Below, piece after piece: positions 35,073 through 43,532 of a DNA stretch of 64,000 bases. The notes under the pieces are model-generated. The model was not told where the DNA came from, ran no database searches, and was given only the letters and a program-made list of their open reading frames with translations. Every line of letters begins with the position of its first letter. The first letter of the stretch is position 1. Both the position numbers and the translations under genes were made by a program. The stretch comes from CAYUJH01 sp964394585 (GTDB lineage: Bacteria > Bacteroidota > Bacteroidia > Cytophagales > Flammeovirgaceae), in contig CAYMYI010000002.1 of the NCBI GenBank assembly GCA_964394585.1, positions 1-64,000 on the forward strand. Reading direction: 5' to 3'.

Positions 35073-35786
35073 ATGAAATTCAAAGAAATATTATTACAGG
35101 AAAAAGTAGCAACGTATACGCATTACACAATTGAGTACAACCCGAACCAACGCCTTTTTGTCATTGGCGATATACACGGTTGTAGCAATACGTTTAAGGC
35201 TTTATTAGAAAAAATAAATTTGAATAAAGAGGACTATCTCGTACTGTTAGGCGATTACGTGAACAAAGGCCCCGACAGCTATGGGGTGCTCGATACAATT
35301 CTCGATTTAGTATATGCCGATTACCTAGTCTACCCCTTGTGTGGCAACCACGAAAGCATGACGCTACGCTCTGTACACGAAAAAAGCCCACTGTTCTTTT
35401 ACCCTTTCAACCCCAAAGGAAGCATACCGCAGAAATACCCCCAAGAGGTCTATGCTAACTTTTTTCTCAAACTACCCATTTATTATTGGATAGGAGGGCA
35501 TCTGATGGTTCATGCAGGGCTAAACCTCGCTGCGAGCGATCCTTTCACCGACTACGAAAGTATGTTTTGGGTGCGCAATTTCCATCCTGAAAAGCCGCTA
35601 GGGTTTCGGCTGTTTCATGGGCACGATCCCGAACGCCTCCCTTCGATAGAGCAAACCATTACCGAACGTGCTGAAGTAATCAACCTTGATAACGGTTGTT
35701 TTGCCCATGACCGCTGGTTCTTGGGGAATTTACTCTGCCTTGAAGTGAACAGCAATTGCTTATATGTACAACCCAATATCGATTAG
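35073..35786 (+). CDS. PPP-family metallophosphoesterase (serine/threonine phosphatase-like)
   Basis: A 237-residue two-metal phosphoesterase. All signature motifs are present: GDIHG, GDYVNKGPDS, GNHE, then HAGLN and HGHDP. The second motif has GDYVNKG instead of GDYVDRG, so one conserved Arg is Lys. Targets could be phosphoproteins or small molecules such as dinucleoside polyphosphates. It starts 58 bases from the divergent dehydrogenase gene and ends four bases before the convergent FAH-family gene. Confidence 0.87.
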   Translation: MKFKEILLQEKVATYTHYTIEYNPNQRLFVIGDIHGCSNTFKALLEKINLNKEDYLVLLGDYVNKGPDSYGVLDTILDLVYADYLVYPLCGNHESMTLRSVHEKSPLFFYPFNPKGSIPQKYPQEVYANFFLKLPIYYWIGGHLMVHAGLNLAASDPFTDYESMFWVRNFHPEKPLGFRLFHGHDPERLPSIEQTITERAEVINLDNGCFAHDRWFLGNLLCLEVNSNCLYVQPNID

Positions 35787-35790
35787 CGCC

Positions 35791-36402
35791 CTATCGAATT
35801 TCGAAATCGAGCATTTTTTCGCTTTCGAGGAATCCCTCGAGCCTATCACCAATCTGGATGGGGCCTACCCCTTCAGGCGTGCCGGTAAATAGTAAATCTC
35901 CTTTTTTTAACGTGATGAACGATGAGATATAGGCGATGATTTCAGGAATTTTGAACATCATATCAGCAGTATTGCCGGCTTGTTTCGTTTCTCCATTTAC
36001 CTTTAAGCTAAAAGCCAGATTCTGAATGTCGGGAAACTGGGTCACCGGCACAAACTCAGAAACAGGCGCTGAGTGATCAAACCCCTTAGCGAGTGCCCAA
36101 GGAAGCCCTTTGGTTTTAGCTTTTGTTTGTAAATCGCGTGCTGTGAAGTCAATCCCCAACCCAATCTGTTCGAAGTACTTATGTGCAAATTCAGGGGCAA
36201 TGCTTTTGCCCTCGCGGTTGATTTTGATGACAACCTCTACTTCGTGGTGAATCTCTTTGGTATAATTCGGGTAGTAGAAAGGGTCATTATTGCGGAGTAG
36301 GGCAGTATCGGGCTTGGTAAAAATTACAGGTTCTTCGAGCCGTTCGTTTGCGAGTTCTTTCACATGGGCGGCATAGTTTCTTCCAATGGCAAGTATTTTC
36401 AT
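35791..36402 (-). CDS. Fumarylacetoacetate hydrolase-family enzyme
   Basis: A 203-residue enzyme of the FAH superfamily (acylpyruvate hydrolase, isomerase or oxaloacetate decarboxylase types). Seen are IGRNYAAHVKELANE at the N-terminus, the metal Glu pair in HHEVEVVIKI, FTARDLQTKAKTKGLPW, and the closing GDLLFTGTPEGVGPIQIGD. The ATG at 36402 is the family start; the longer frame to 36462 is unlikely. The substrate cannot be told. Confidence 0.9.
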   Translation of the reverse strand: MKILAIGRNYAAHVKELANERLEEPVIFTKPDTALLRNNDPFYYPNYTKEIHHEVEVVIKINREGKSIAPEFAHKYFEQIGLGIDFTARDLQTKAKTKGLPWALAKGFDHSAPVSEFVPVTQFPDIQNLAFSLKVNGETKQAGNTADMMFKIPEIIAYISSFITLKKGDLLFTGTPEGVGPIQIGDRLEGFLESEKMLDFEIR

Positions 36403-36450
36403 AATCGTAAGGTTCTGTATATAAAGAAAGCGAACGCAAATACGTTTATT

Positions 36451-36458
36451 CAAAACTA
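36451..36458 (-). promoter_or_regulatory. Candidate -7 element of the FAH-family gene
   Basis: Minus-strand TAGTTTTG, a full match to TAnnTTTG, 48 bases before the ATG at 36402. Confidence 0.4.
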
Positions 36459-36532
36459 ACACTTAACGGCTGAATCTAAACTCTCCAAATGGAATACTTT
36501 TGCCAATGTTGGGTTGCTCTGTTACAATATGC

Positions 36533-36540
36533 TAGTTTTG
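36533..36540 (+). promoter_or_regulatory. Candidate -7 element upstream of the nucleotidyltransferase gene
   Basis: TAGTTTTG matches TAnnTTTG on the plus strand with TTG triplets 16 and 21 bases before it. A second match, TACTTTTG, is at 36495-36502. Leader length would be about 120 bases. Confidence 0.4.
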
Positions 36541-36663
36541 AAACGAACCTATACCAATTGTTATGCGATTTGAGCATCTTCTCAATTTTATTAACCTGAT
36601 TTATAAGGGCTTACAATGCCTGTCTTTCCGGGAAAAAATAGTTTCGAGTATATTTCTTAGCCC

Positions 36664-37671
36664 ATGAAAGCGATTATCCCCGTAGCTGGTGCAGGCAGTA
36701 AACTTCGCCCGTACACCTACACTCAACCTAAAGCACTCGTGCCTGTAGCAGGGAAAGCTATTTTGGGGCACATTGTCGATTATCTTCTTTCCGGAGGAGT
36801 GCACGAATTTATTTTTATAACAGGGTATATGGGAATGCGGATTCAAGACTATATGATGGCGCATTATGGGCATATGCCAGAAGTGAAGATGTCGTTCGTA
36901 CTGCAAGATAAACGCCTTGGCTCGGCGCACGCTGTCGCTATGGCACACCCCTATGTAGCCGAAGACCCTGAAATACTTATTTTGTTAGGCGATACCCTTG
37001 TCGATTTAGATTTAAACTCGTTTTTGCTAAACCAACATTCGGCAATAGGGCTCAAAAAAGTGAAAACACCAGGGCATTTCGGAATTGCCGAGGTAAACCG
37101 AGAAGGTTGGGTAACAAAAACCATTGAGAAGCCTCGGATTCCCAAATCGAACTGGGCGTTGGTAGGGGTTTACAAAATTCAAAATGTGCCTCTTTATTTT
37201 GAAGGAACGCAGTGGATTATGCAGCACAACGTGAAAACAGAGGGAGAGTATCAGATTACCGACGTTCTTATGTATATGCTTGAAAAAGGGGAACCCATCC
37301 AAGCGGTAGAGGTGAACAATTGGTACGATTGCGGCAAAAAAGATAGTTTGTTAGAGGCAAATGCTCTTTTATTAAACCGCCCTGATTTTCATCGGGCTGA
37401 TAAGCACCCGAAAGATTCTAATACCATCGTGATTCACCCGGTACAAATTGGCGATCGGTGCACAATTCGCAATTCGATTATTGGTCCCAACGTCGTCATC
37501 GGCGATTACAGCGTAATTGAAAATTGCCTCATCCGCGATTCGATCATTGGTTCATTCAGCGAGTTGGATAGCCTTATCCTGAACCATTCGCTGATAGGTA
37601 ACGAATCTACCTTGAAAGGGTTGAGCCAAAGCCTGAATGTCGGCGATGATACCGAAATCAACTTTAGTTAA
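36664..37671 (+). CDS. Sugar-phosphate nucleotidyltransferase with left-handed beta-helix tail
   Basis: A 335-residue enzyme of the RfbA/GlmU N-terminal type that activates a sugar phosphate with an NTP. Seen are IIPVAGAGSKLRPYTYTQPK (nucleotide loop and catalytic Lys), LLGDTLVDLD (metal Asp) and a Tyr/Asp NWYDCGKK. From about residue 250 hexapeptide turns follow (IGDRCTIRNSIIGPNVVIGD), a left-handed beta-helix. The sugar is not known; it could serve cell-surface polysaccharide synthesis. The nitronate monooxygenase-like gene starts 21 bases after its stop. Confidence 0.88.
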   Translation: MKAIIPVAGAGSKLRPYTYTQPKALVPVAGKAILGHIVDYLLSGGVHEFIFITGYMGMRIQDYMMAHYGHMPEVKMSFVLQDKRLGSAHAVAMAHPYVAEDPEILILLGDTLVDLDLNSFLLNQHSAIGLKKVKTPGHFGIAEVNREGWVTKTIEKPRIPKSNWALVGVYKIQNVPLYFEGTQWIMQHNVKTEGEYQITDVLMYMLEKGEPIQAVEVNNWYDCGKKDSLLEANALLLNRPDFHRADKHPKDSNTIVIHPVQIGDRCTIRNSIIGPNVVIGDYSVIENCLIRDSIIGSFSELDSLILNHSLIGNESTLKGLSQSLNVGDDTEINFS

Positions 37672-37692
37672 AACCGTTTACCGAAGTAGAAA

Positions 37693-38649
37693 ATGAAAAA
37701 CAGAATTACCGAATTATTTGACATTTCGTATCCTATTATTCAAGCAGGGATGGTGTGGTGCAGTGGCTGGAAACTTGCTTCAGCAGTGAGTAATGCCGGA
37801 GGGTTAGGGCTTATTGGCGCAGGCTCTATGTATCCGGAAATCCTCGAAGAGCATATTCAGCAGTGCAAAGAGGCAACCGATAAGCCTTTTGGGGTAAATG
37901 TGCCGTTGCTTTATCCCGATATCGAAAAGCACATGGAAATCATTGTTCGCGAGAAAGTTCCCATTGTGTTCACCTCGGCAGGAAATCCTAAAACTTGGAC
38001 ATCATACCTGAAAGAAAACGGAATTACCGTAGTACATGTGGTTTCCAGCGTGAAGTTTGCCTTAAAAGCTCAAGCTGCCGGCGCAGATGCGATTGTCGCA
38101 GAAGGTTTTGAAGCTGGAGGACACAACGGGCGTGAAGAAACCACCACATTGTGTTTAATCCCGATGGTTGCCGAAGCACTTGAAGTACCCCTCATTGCCG
38201 CTGGAGGAATTGCCTCGGGGAAGGCAATGCTGGCAGCATTTGCACTAGGTGCAGAAGCCGTGCAAGTCGGGAGTTTGTTCGCTGTAACGGAAGAATCTTC
38301 GGCACACCTTCATTTCAAACAGCGGGTGGTAGATAGTACGGAAGGTGAAACCATACTTACCATGAAAAATCTTACCCCGGTTCGGCTAATTAAAAACGAT
38401 TTTTATGAACGGGTAGCTGAAGCGGAAAGCAAAGGAGCTACTCGCGACGATTTGGCAAACCTTCTTGGCAAAGGCAGAGCTAAAAAAGGAATTTTTGAAG
38501 GCGATTTACTCGAAGGAGAATTGGAAATCGGGCAGGTTTCTGCGAGCTTAAAAGCTATTGAACCGGCGCAAAAGGTTTTTGAAAATCTATGGAACGATTT
38601 TAAACAGGAGCAACAACGCTTAGCAGAAGCATTGAAATCTGTTTCGTAA
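37693..38649 (+). CDS. Nitronate monooxygenase / FabK-like flavoprotein
   Basis: A 318-residue TIM-barrel FMN enzyme. Seen are PIIQAGMVWCSGWKLASAVS and NAGGLGLIGAG at the FMN end, the catalytic His in EAGGHNGRE, and the phosphate loop LIAAGGIASGKAMLAAFALG with GAEAVQVGSLF. The family includes nitronate monooxygenases and the enoyl-ACP reductase FabK; sequence alone does not separate them here. It follows the nucleotidyltransferase closely and ends in a terminator. Confidence 0.87.
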   Translation: MKNRITELFDISYPIIQAGMVWCSGWKLASAVSNAGGLGLIGAGSMYPEILEEHIQQCKEATDKPFGVNVPLLYPDIEKHMEIIVREKVPIVFTSAGNPKTWTSYLKENGITVVHVVSSVKFALKAQAAGADAIVAEGFEAGGHNGREETTTLCLIPMVAEALEVPLIAAGGIASGKAMLAAFALGAEAVQVGSLFAVTEESSAHLHFKQRVVDSTEGETILTMKNLTPVRLIKNDFYERVAEAESKGATRDDLANLLGKGRAKKGIFEGDLLEGELEIGQVSASLKAIEPAQKVFENLWNDFKQEQQRLAEALKSVS

Positions 38650-38658
38650 AGTTGTATG

Positions 38659-38690
38659 AAAAAAGCCCCACAGAAAGTGGGACTTTTGTT
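38659..38690 (+). terminator. Terminator after the nitronate monooxygenase-like gene
   Basis: AAAAGCCCCAC pairs with GTGGGACTTTT with one bulge around AGAAA, followed by more T. It may also serve the convergent lipoprotein gene. Confidence 0.75.
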
Positions 38691-38733
38691 ATTCTTTTTC
38701 TAGCTGGTAATTCAATGCTTTGGTGTGGGCTTA

Positions 38734-39579
38734 CTACTCGTCCCCTGCCGGTTTGCCTAGTTCGATTTCTTTACTGAATCCGTTGATGGTTACTACTGCT
38801 AAATTATCGCAACTGCCATTGCCAAAATCGATGCTGCCGGTGTGCCCATCGGAAGTAGTATACGCTTTTACCCCGCTTACCGGAAAGGGTACCTGCTCGG
38901 CAAAACAGCTACTTTTCTTCACAATGGGGGTGGTTACATTCATCGTGTAGCTCACTCCTTCGCGGTTTGTACCTGAGGCTGCACCTTCTACAATCAGCTC
39001 TCCTTCGAGCACATTCTCTCCTCCTCGTATAGTACGTGTCCAAGAAGACTCTCGGGTAATTTCTCCTCCTTCGGCAAAAGTGATTTTCCCACCTGTAAGA
39101 GATACGGTATGCACAATTTCGCTATTTTCTGCCCCTTGAAATTGTGTAACACGAGTGCCTTCAATGGAATTTCCATCTACCGTATATCCATCGAGCGTAA
39201 CGGTAATTGTTCGGCTTAGAATGGCTGCATTGCCTTCATACTGAATCAGGATTTTACCGGTTCGTGTTTTGCCATCTTTTCCTTGACAACCGCTGCCAAA
39301 GTCCACTGTAATTTGCTTAGCGGCTTCATCGCGTATAATGATACGGCAATCTTCTGCTACTCGGTCATTACTACCCCCGCCGGTTCCCCCAAACCAAATA
39401 GCATTATCTACTTCTGCATCGATTTGATCGAAGGCAAGGGAAACGTAGCTTTCGTCAAGTTCTGCTGAAACGTCTACATCAGTTGGATTGACGGCATCAT
39501 CGGTGTCATCGGTACAACTCCATAAAGTGGAAAGAGCCATTAGCAAGCTGAGTGCTGAAATTAATCGTACGTTTTTCAT
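38734..39579 (-). CDS. Lipoprotein of unknown function
   Basis: A 281-residue protein with a lipoprotein signal (LLMALSTLWSC) and an acidic Asp/Thr-rich stretch behind the Cys (TDDTDDAVNPTDVDV). The rest is strand-rich with several Cys (DCRIII, GSGCQGKDGK, KKSSCFAEQ, NGSCDNLAVV) that may pair. I do not recognise the domain, though small Bacteroidota lipoproteins with the DFGSGCxxxDGxxRxG pattern are common. It stands alone. Confidence 0.75.
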   Translation of the reverse strand: MKNVRLISALSLLMALSTLWSCTDDTDDAVNPTDVDVSAELDESYVSLAFDQIDAEVDNAIWFGGTGGGSNDRVAEDCRIIIRDEAAKQITVDFGSGCQGKDGKTRTGKILIQYEGNAAILSRTITVTLDGYTVDGNSIEGTRVTQFQGAENSEIVHTVSLTGGKITFAEGGEITRESSWTRTIRGGENVLEGELIVEGAASGTNREGVSYTMNVTTPIVKKSSCFAEQVPFPVSGVKAYTTSDGHTGSIDFGNGSCDNLAVVTINGFSKEIELGKPAGDE

Positions 39580-39815
39580 ACTGGTATTTTTTAATAGAAC
39601 AATGAATAAGTGAATTTACCCCTTAGAGTATCGCTAAACAGGTAGGTTTAATTTGTTCCAAAAAAATTACCATTCAACAGCGGTGCGTGGCTAAGTCATC
39701 GTATAAGTAAAAAAAGTGAGAAAGTTGATAACATAAAAAAAGGAGATATTCTGTGGTGGAATCGAACGCTTCCCCCTAAGAATACCCCCTGTGTTATGCT
39801 TTACTCCGATGTTTC

Positions 39816-40943
39816 TTAGTCGGTTTCTTCTTCTTCGTTAATATCTTCTGGTGTTTCGGGCGAAGCTTGCTCAGACCCCAATACATCGGAAGAGTTACCC
39901 GGCGAAGAAGGTATTTGTTTCCCTTGCCGAACGGCATCCAAACGCTTTTCTGCTTCAACTACGGCTTGTTCTAAAACTTCGGCTTCGTCTTGCGCAACTT
40001 TAAAAGCGGTTTTGGCTGCTTCAAACGCATCTTGTGCCATTTCCATAGCACGGCGGGCATCTACCACTTCAATAGCGGCTTCTTCGGCTGCTTGTTTGGC
40101 AATCTCTAAGGCTTGCTCTGCTTCTTCTATTGGGGTAAGCGTTCCATATTTTTTGGCTTGTACACCTCGGATTACGCGACCCCAATCGAAGGCTGGTGCG
40201 GGCGGAATGTCTACTTTGCCAGCACTTTGGTAATTAACATGGCTATTGATTCCTTTGAATGTAGCTGCCTCTAGCGTTGCTTTATATCGCAGCGATTCAT
40301 CCAAAAACTCCCTTGGGATGTTGTAAGTTGCTGTAAGATAGCGCAACAGGATAATCAAACTTTCGTATTGTGCATCGGTATACGAAGCAAAATACTTATA
40401 CCCCCGGTATTTTTCGGGTAGCTCGTGGTAGAGGTGTTTATCGTTGATAGTGCAATACACTTGCGGGGGGTTATACTTTCCGCCGCCTCGTGGTAGCCTA
40501 GAGTAGTACGTTTCTAGGTTGTCGCCTACTCTTTTTAACGGGCCATAGTTTGAGAGTTCAATACCAATAGATTTTTTACTTCCTTCTGTATTATCGCCAA
40601 GTGCATATCTGCCTAAGTGAAACGCCCAGTATTTGGACGAAAACAGGTTGTAAATGGTGCCATCGCGCGCAATGAGAAAAGGTACAGATACCCGATTGCG
40701 CGTAAGAGCTCGCGCATCGCTTCGTATGTTACCAATGGTGAAATGGAGCACTACTTTTTCTTTGTCGTACTGCTTTTTATAGTAGTAGCGCTCAAAGCCA
40801 TTGGCAGGGCGCAACGTAATGGCATTTAGTTCGATGTTATCATCTCCGGGAATGGGAATGGAAAATGCCTTGAGCTGAAAGTTGCCATTATCGCCAGTTT
40901 CGCGGAATACTTTTTCTATACCTTCAATCTGTTGTGAAATCAT
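39816..40943 (-). CDS. N-acetylmuramoyl-L-alanine amidase (Amidase_2) with long coiled-coil tail, no signal peptide
   Basis: A 375-residue protein. Residues about 60-250 are an Amidase_2 domain that would cut the bond between MurNAc and the stem peptide: a zinc His in VVLHFTIGN, SIGIELSNYG with the Glu, and SHVNYQSAGKVDIPPAP at the position of the second His and the K-x-D-P end. From about 265 to 345 an Ala/Glu-rich heptad region follows (EEAEQALEIAKQAAEEAA), then a Ser/Pro/Glu tail. There is no signal peptide or lipobox, so the export route is unclear. It lies alone between two lipoprotein genes. Confidence 0.82.
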   Translation of the reverse strand: MISQQIEGIEKVFRETGDNGNFQLKAFSIPIPGDDNIELNAITLRPANGFERYYYKKQYDKEKVVLHFTIGNIRSDARALTRNRVSVPFLIARDGTIYNLFSSKYWAFHLGRYALGDNTEGSKKSIGIELSNYGPLKRVGDNLETYYSRLPRGGGKYNPPQVYCTINDKHLYHELPEKYRGYKYFASYTDAQYESLIILLRYLTATYNIPREFLDESLRYKATLEAATFKGINSHVNYQSAGKVDIPPAPAFDWGRVIRGVQAKKYGTLTPIEEAEQALEIAKQAAEEAAIEVVDARRAMEMAQDAFEAAKTAFKVAQDEAEVLEQAVVEAEKRLDAVRQGKQIPSSPGNSSDVLGSEQASPETPEDINEEEETD

Positions 40944-41031
40944 TGCAAGAGTATTTGTTGGTTATACATAAGGGATACCTGAATGTAATTTTCAAGTTAA
41001 GAAAATTTTATTTCAAAACTGAATTTTCAAT

Positions 41032-41931
41032 TTAATCGCTCTTCAAACGCATTAAAACTGGGCGGTGGTCTGAGATTACCGAAGTATAGCGTGCATCGCA
41101 GGCGTCGAACGCAAGGGTTTGCGTATCTTCTACGTTATCGAACAGTTCATCGGAAATAAGAATGTGATCGATATGGCTCGGCCACGATGGGTACGACCAC
41201 CCCGAAGGACCGCCCTGGGCGATGGCTTGGGTAGCAAACCGATAGTTTAGGGAATCGGTCATGAAATTTAGAAAAACGTTTTGATCCTGTGTTTCTTCTA
41301 CAATCAAATCGTTGAAATCGCCGAGAAGCACTACATTGTCGTTAGGGTGGTTGTTATCAATATATTCTTTGAGCAAACGGCTGGCTTCGCGGCGGCGCTC
41401 TTCGTTATCTTCGCCGTCACAGCATTTTAAATGAATATTGATGAAGGTAATCGAAAGTCCATTGGTATGCGATGCAGTAACCACAAGGGGTTCACGAGGA
41501 AAGGGCGAGGGCAGATCGCTGTAGATGGGAAAGGCTTCTTCGGTTATCGTGATTTCGCCTGTTTTATGTAAAAACCCTAAGTTGAGGTTGCTCGAGGCAA
41601 ATACGCTGCTTTCCCAACCTTGGAGCGAGTCGGTTAAAATGGCAAAACTGCTCGAAGAACGGATTTCTTGGACGGCGATCAAATCTGCATCCATTTGGCG
41701 TACTAAATCGGCAGTGAGGGTGATGGTTTCCAAACTATTTAGCGGAAATTGTTCTAAGTTCCAGGTAACCACATCGCACGTGTTGGGTTGTCCTTGTACT
41801 AAACAAGCGGCAACATCGAGAGGGGTAAACTCAGCAGTAGGAATTGGGGCAGGAGCTGTGTCTTCATTATCACTTGAACAAGCAGTTATTCCTAAAACTG
41901 TTACGAGCATAATCAGTATTCGAGTTTTCAT
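41032..41931 (-). CDS. Lipoprotein of the endonuclease/exonuclease/phosphatase family
   Basis: A 299-residue lipoprotein (LVTVLGITACSSDN). The EEP fold motifs are in order: VVTWNLEQFP, AVQEI with the metal Glu, LLGDFNDL, HIDHILIS and SDHRPVLM. The family includes nucleases, phosphatases and phospholipases, so the extracellular substrate could be DNA, RNA or a phosphate ester. ECCDGEDN-like (KCCDGEDNEERRREA) stretch in the middle is characteristic of this exported subgroup. It is divergent from kmo by 89 bases. Confidence 0.88.
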   Translation of the reverse strand: MKTRILIMLVTVLGITACSSDNEDTAPAPIPTAEFTPLDVAACLVQGQPNTCDVVTWNLEQFPLNSLETITLTADLVRQMDADLIAVQEIRSSSSFAILTDSLQGWESSVFASSNLNLGFLHKTGEITITEEAFPIYSDLPSPFPREPLVVTASHTNGLSITFINIHLKCCDGEDNEERRREASRLLKEYIDNNHPNDNVVLLGDFNDLIVEETQDQNVFLNFMTDSLNYRFATQAIAQGGPSGWSYPSWPSHIDHILISDELFDNVEDTQTLAFDACDARYTSVISDHRPVLMRLKSD

Positions 41932-42020
41932 ACAATATTGAAAGACTTAGGATTGAAAAATGAAGTGTAAATTTATCAGACCACCAGGGTTAAAGTGAAA
42001 TCAAATTTCAAGAAAGCGAT

Positions 42021-43391
42021 ATGAAACAAGAAGAAATTACCTTAATAGGTTCTGGGTTGGCAGGGTCGTTATTAGCCATTTTACTCGCACAGCGTGGGCA
42101 TGTGGTTGATGTGTACGACAAACGCCCCGACCCTCGGAGCAACGAAGCTGAGGGAGGACGGTCAATCAACCTAGCGCTGAGCCATCGCGGATGGTGTGCC
42201 TTGGAAAAGGCGCACCTTGCCGATAAAATTCGCGCTTCGGCAATTCCGATGAAAGGCCGTATGATGCACGATGTAGAAGGAACGCTTACCTTTCAGCCTT
42301 ATGGAAAAGAAGGGCAAATGATTTATTCGATTTCGCGGAGTGAGCTTAACCGTGTATTGGTAGAAGCTGCCGATACCCACCCGAACGTGAACTTCCATTT
42401 CAATACGACTTGCCAAAAAATAGATTTACCCCGAGCTAGGGCATCTTTTAAAAATGCTGAAGGTACAGCGCAAAGCGTTCAAAGTACGTTGCTGATAGGC
42501 GCCGATGGGGCATTTTCGCGTGTGAGAGCCGCCATGCAGAAAACCGATCGATTTAATTATAGCCAGCATTACATCCCGCATGGGTACAAAGAACTTACCA
42601 TTCCGCCGACCGAAAACGGCGACTTCCGCTTAGAACCCAACGCTTTGCATATTTGGCCGCGTAAGCGTTTCATGCTGATTGCCTTACCCAACCAAGACCG
42701 CAGCTTTACGGCAACGTTATTTTTTCCGTTTGAAGGCGAAGTCTCGTTTGAAGCCTTGCAAACCCCGAAGCAAGTGCACGATTTTTTTGCTGAAACTTTC
42801 CCCGACACTCTCCCTCTGATTCCCAATTTAGAAACCGAGTTTTTTGAAAACCCGACTTCATCGCTCGTAACGGTACGTTGTAGCCCATGGGTATACCAAC
42901 ACCACGCCATGCTCATAGGCGATGCTGCCCATGCTATTGTACCGTTTTATGGGCAAGGCATGAACGCTGCTTTTGAAGATTGCCGCGTTTTCGACGACCT
43001 ACTAGAGCAGTACGGAAACGATTGGGCTACCATTTTACCCGAATACCAGCGCCTTAGGGTGGCGAATGGCAGCGCAATTGCTGACCTCGCCCTGCGTAAT
43101 TTCATTGAAATGCGCGATTCGGTAGCCGATTCAAAATTTCTACTTCGCAAAAAAATTGAAGCGCATTTGCACGCACAGATGCCCAACCAATGGATTCCGC
43201 TGTATTCGATGGTAACTTTCAGCGATTTGCCCTATGCTGAAGCATTGAGAATTGGAAAACAGCAAGACCAGGTAATGGAACAGGTGATGGCGATGGAAGG
43301 AATCGACACTCGGTGGCAGTCGGTAGATTGGGCGCAACACCCTGCGCTGCAAGTCTTTTTTCGGCAGCAAAAGGAAGAGGAAACGCGTTGA
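42021..43391 (+). CDS. kmo: Kynurenine 3-monooxygenase
   Basis: A FAD- and NADPH-dependent enzyme that makes 3-hydroxykynurenine, on the way to NAD through quinolinate. The 456-residue protein has LIGSGLAGSLLAILLA and the diagnostic KMO segments GRSINLALSHRG, KGRMMHDVEG, QPYGKEGQMIYSISR and the second FAD motif IGDAAHAIVPFYGQGMNAAFEDC. No other kynurenine gene is in the window. Confidence 0.95.
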   Translation: MKQEEITLIGSGLAGSLLAILLAQRGHVVDVYDKRPDPRSNEAEGGRSINLALSHRGWCALEKAHLADKIRASAIPMKGRMMHDVEGTLTFQPYGKEGQMIYSISRSELNRVLVEAADTHPNVNFHFNTTCQKIDLPRARASFKNAEGTAQSVQSTLLIGADGAFSRVRAAMQKTDRFNYSQHYIPHGYKELTIPPTENGDFRLEPNALHIWPRKRFMLIALPNQDRSFTATLFFPFEGEVSFEALQTPKQVHDFFAETFPDTLPLIPNLETEFFENPTSSLVTVRCSPWVYQHHAMLIGDAAHAIVPFYGQGMNAAFEDCRVFDDLLEQYGNDWATILPEYQRLRVANGSAIADLALRNFIEMRDSVADSKFLLRKKIEAHLHAQMPNQWIPLYSMVTFSDLPYAEALRIGKQQDQVMEQVMAMEGIDTRWQSVDWAQHPALQVFFRQQKEEETR

Positions 43392-43476
43392 ATAGTCGTC
43401 AATCTTAAATTTTAGCACTTCCTTATCATAGGGTTAACTGATGAAAATCTAAAAGTATTGGAAGAATGCGCTATCC

Positions 43477-43513
43477 CACAAAAGCCACTCCGCCAATGGG
43501 GGAGGGCTTTGTG
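43477..43513. terminator. Strong hairpin between convergent kmo and lipoprotein genes
   Basis: CACAAAAGCC-a-CTCC-g-CC at 43477-43493 pairs with GG-g-GGAG-GGC-TTTGTG at 43498-43513, with small bulges. It sits between two 3' ends, but neither strand has a T tract after it, so it may be a processing or stability element. Confidence 0.5.
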
Positions 43514-43532
43514 TTGGAATAGAACGGGATAT

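Noticed and set aside
39750..39795. tRNA-like end on the minus strand (GTTCGATTCCACCA)
   Set aside because: The bases before the loop do not pair with CCACC to form a T stem, and no acceptor, D or anticodon arm was found upstream.
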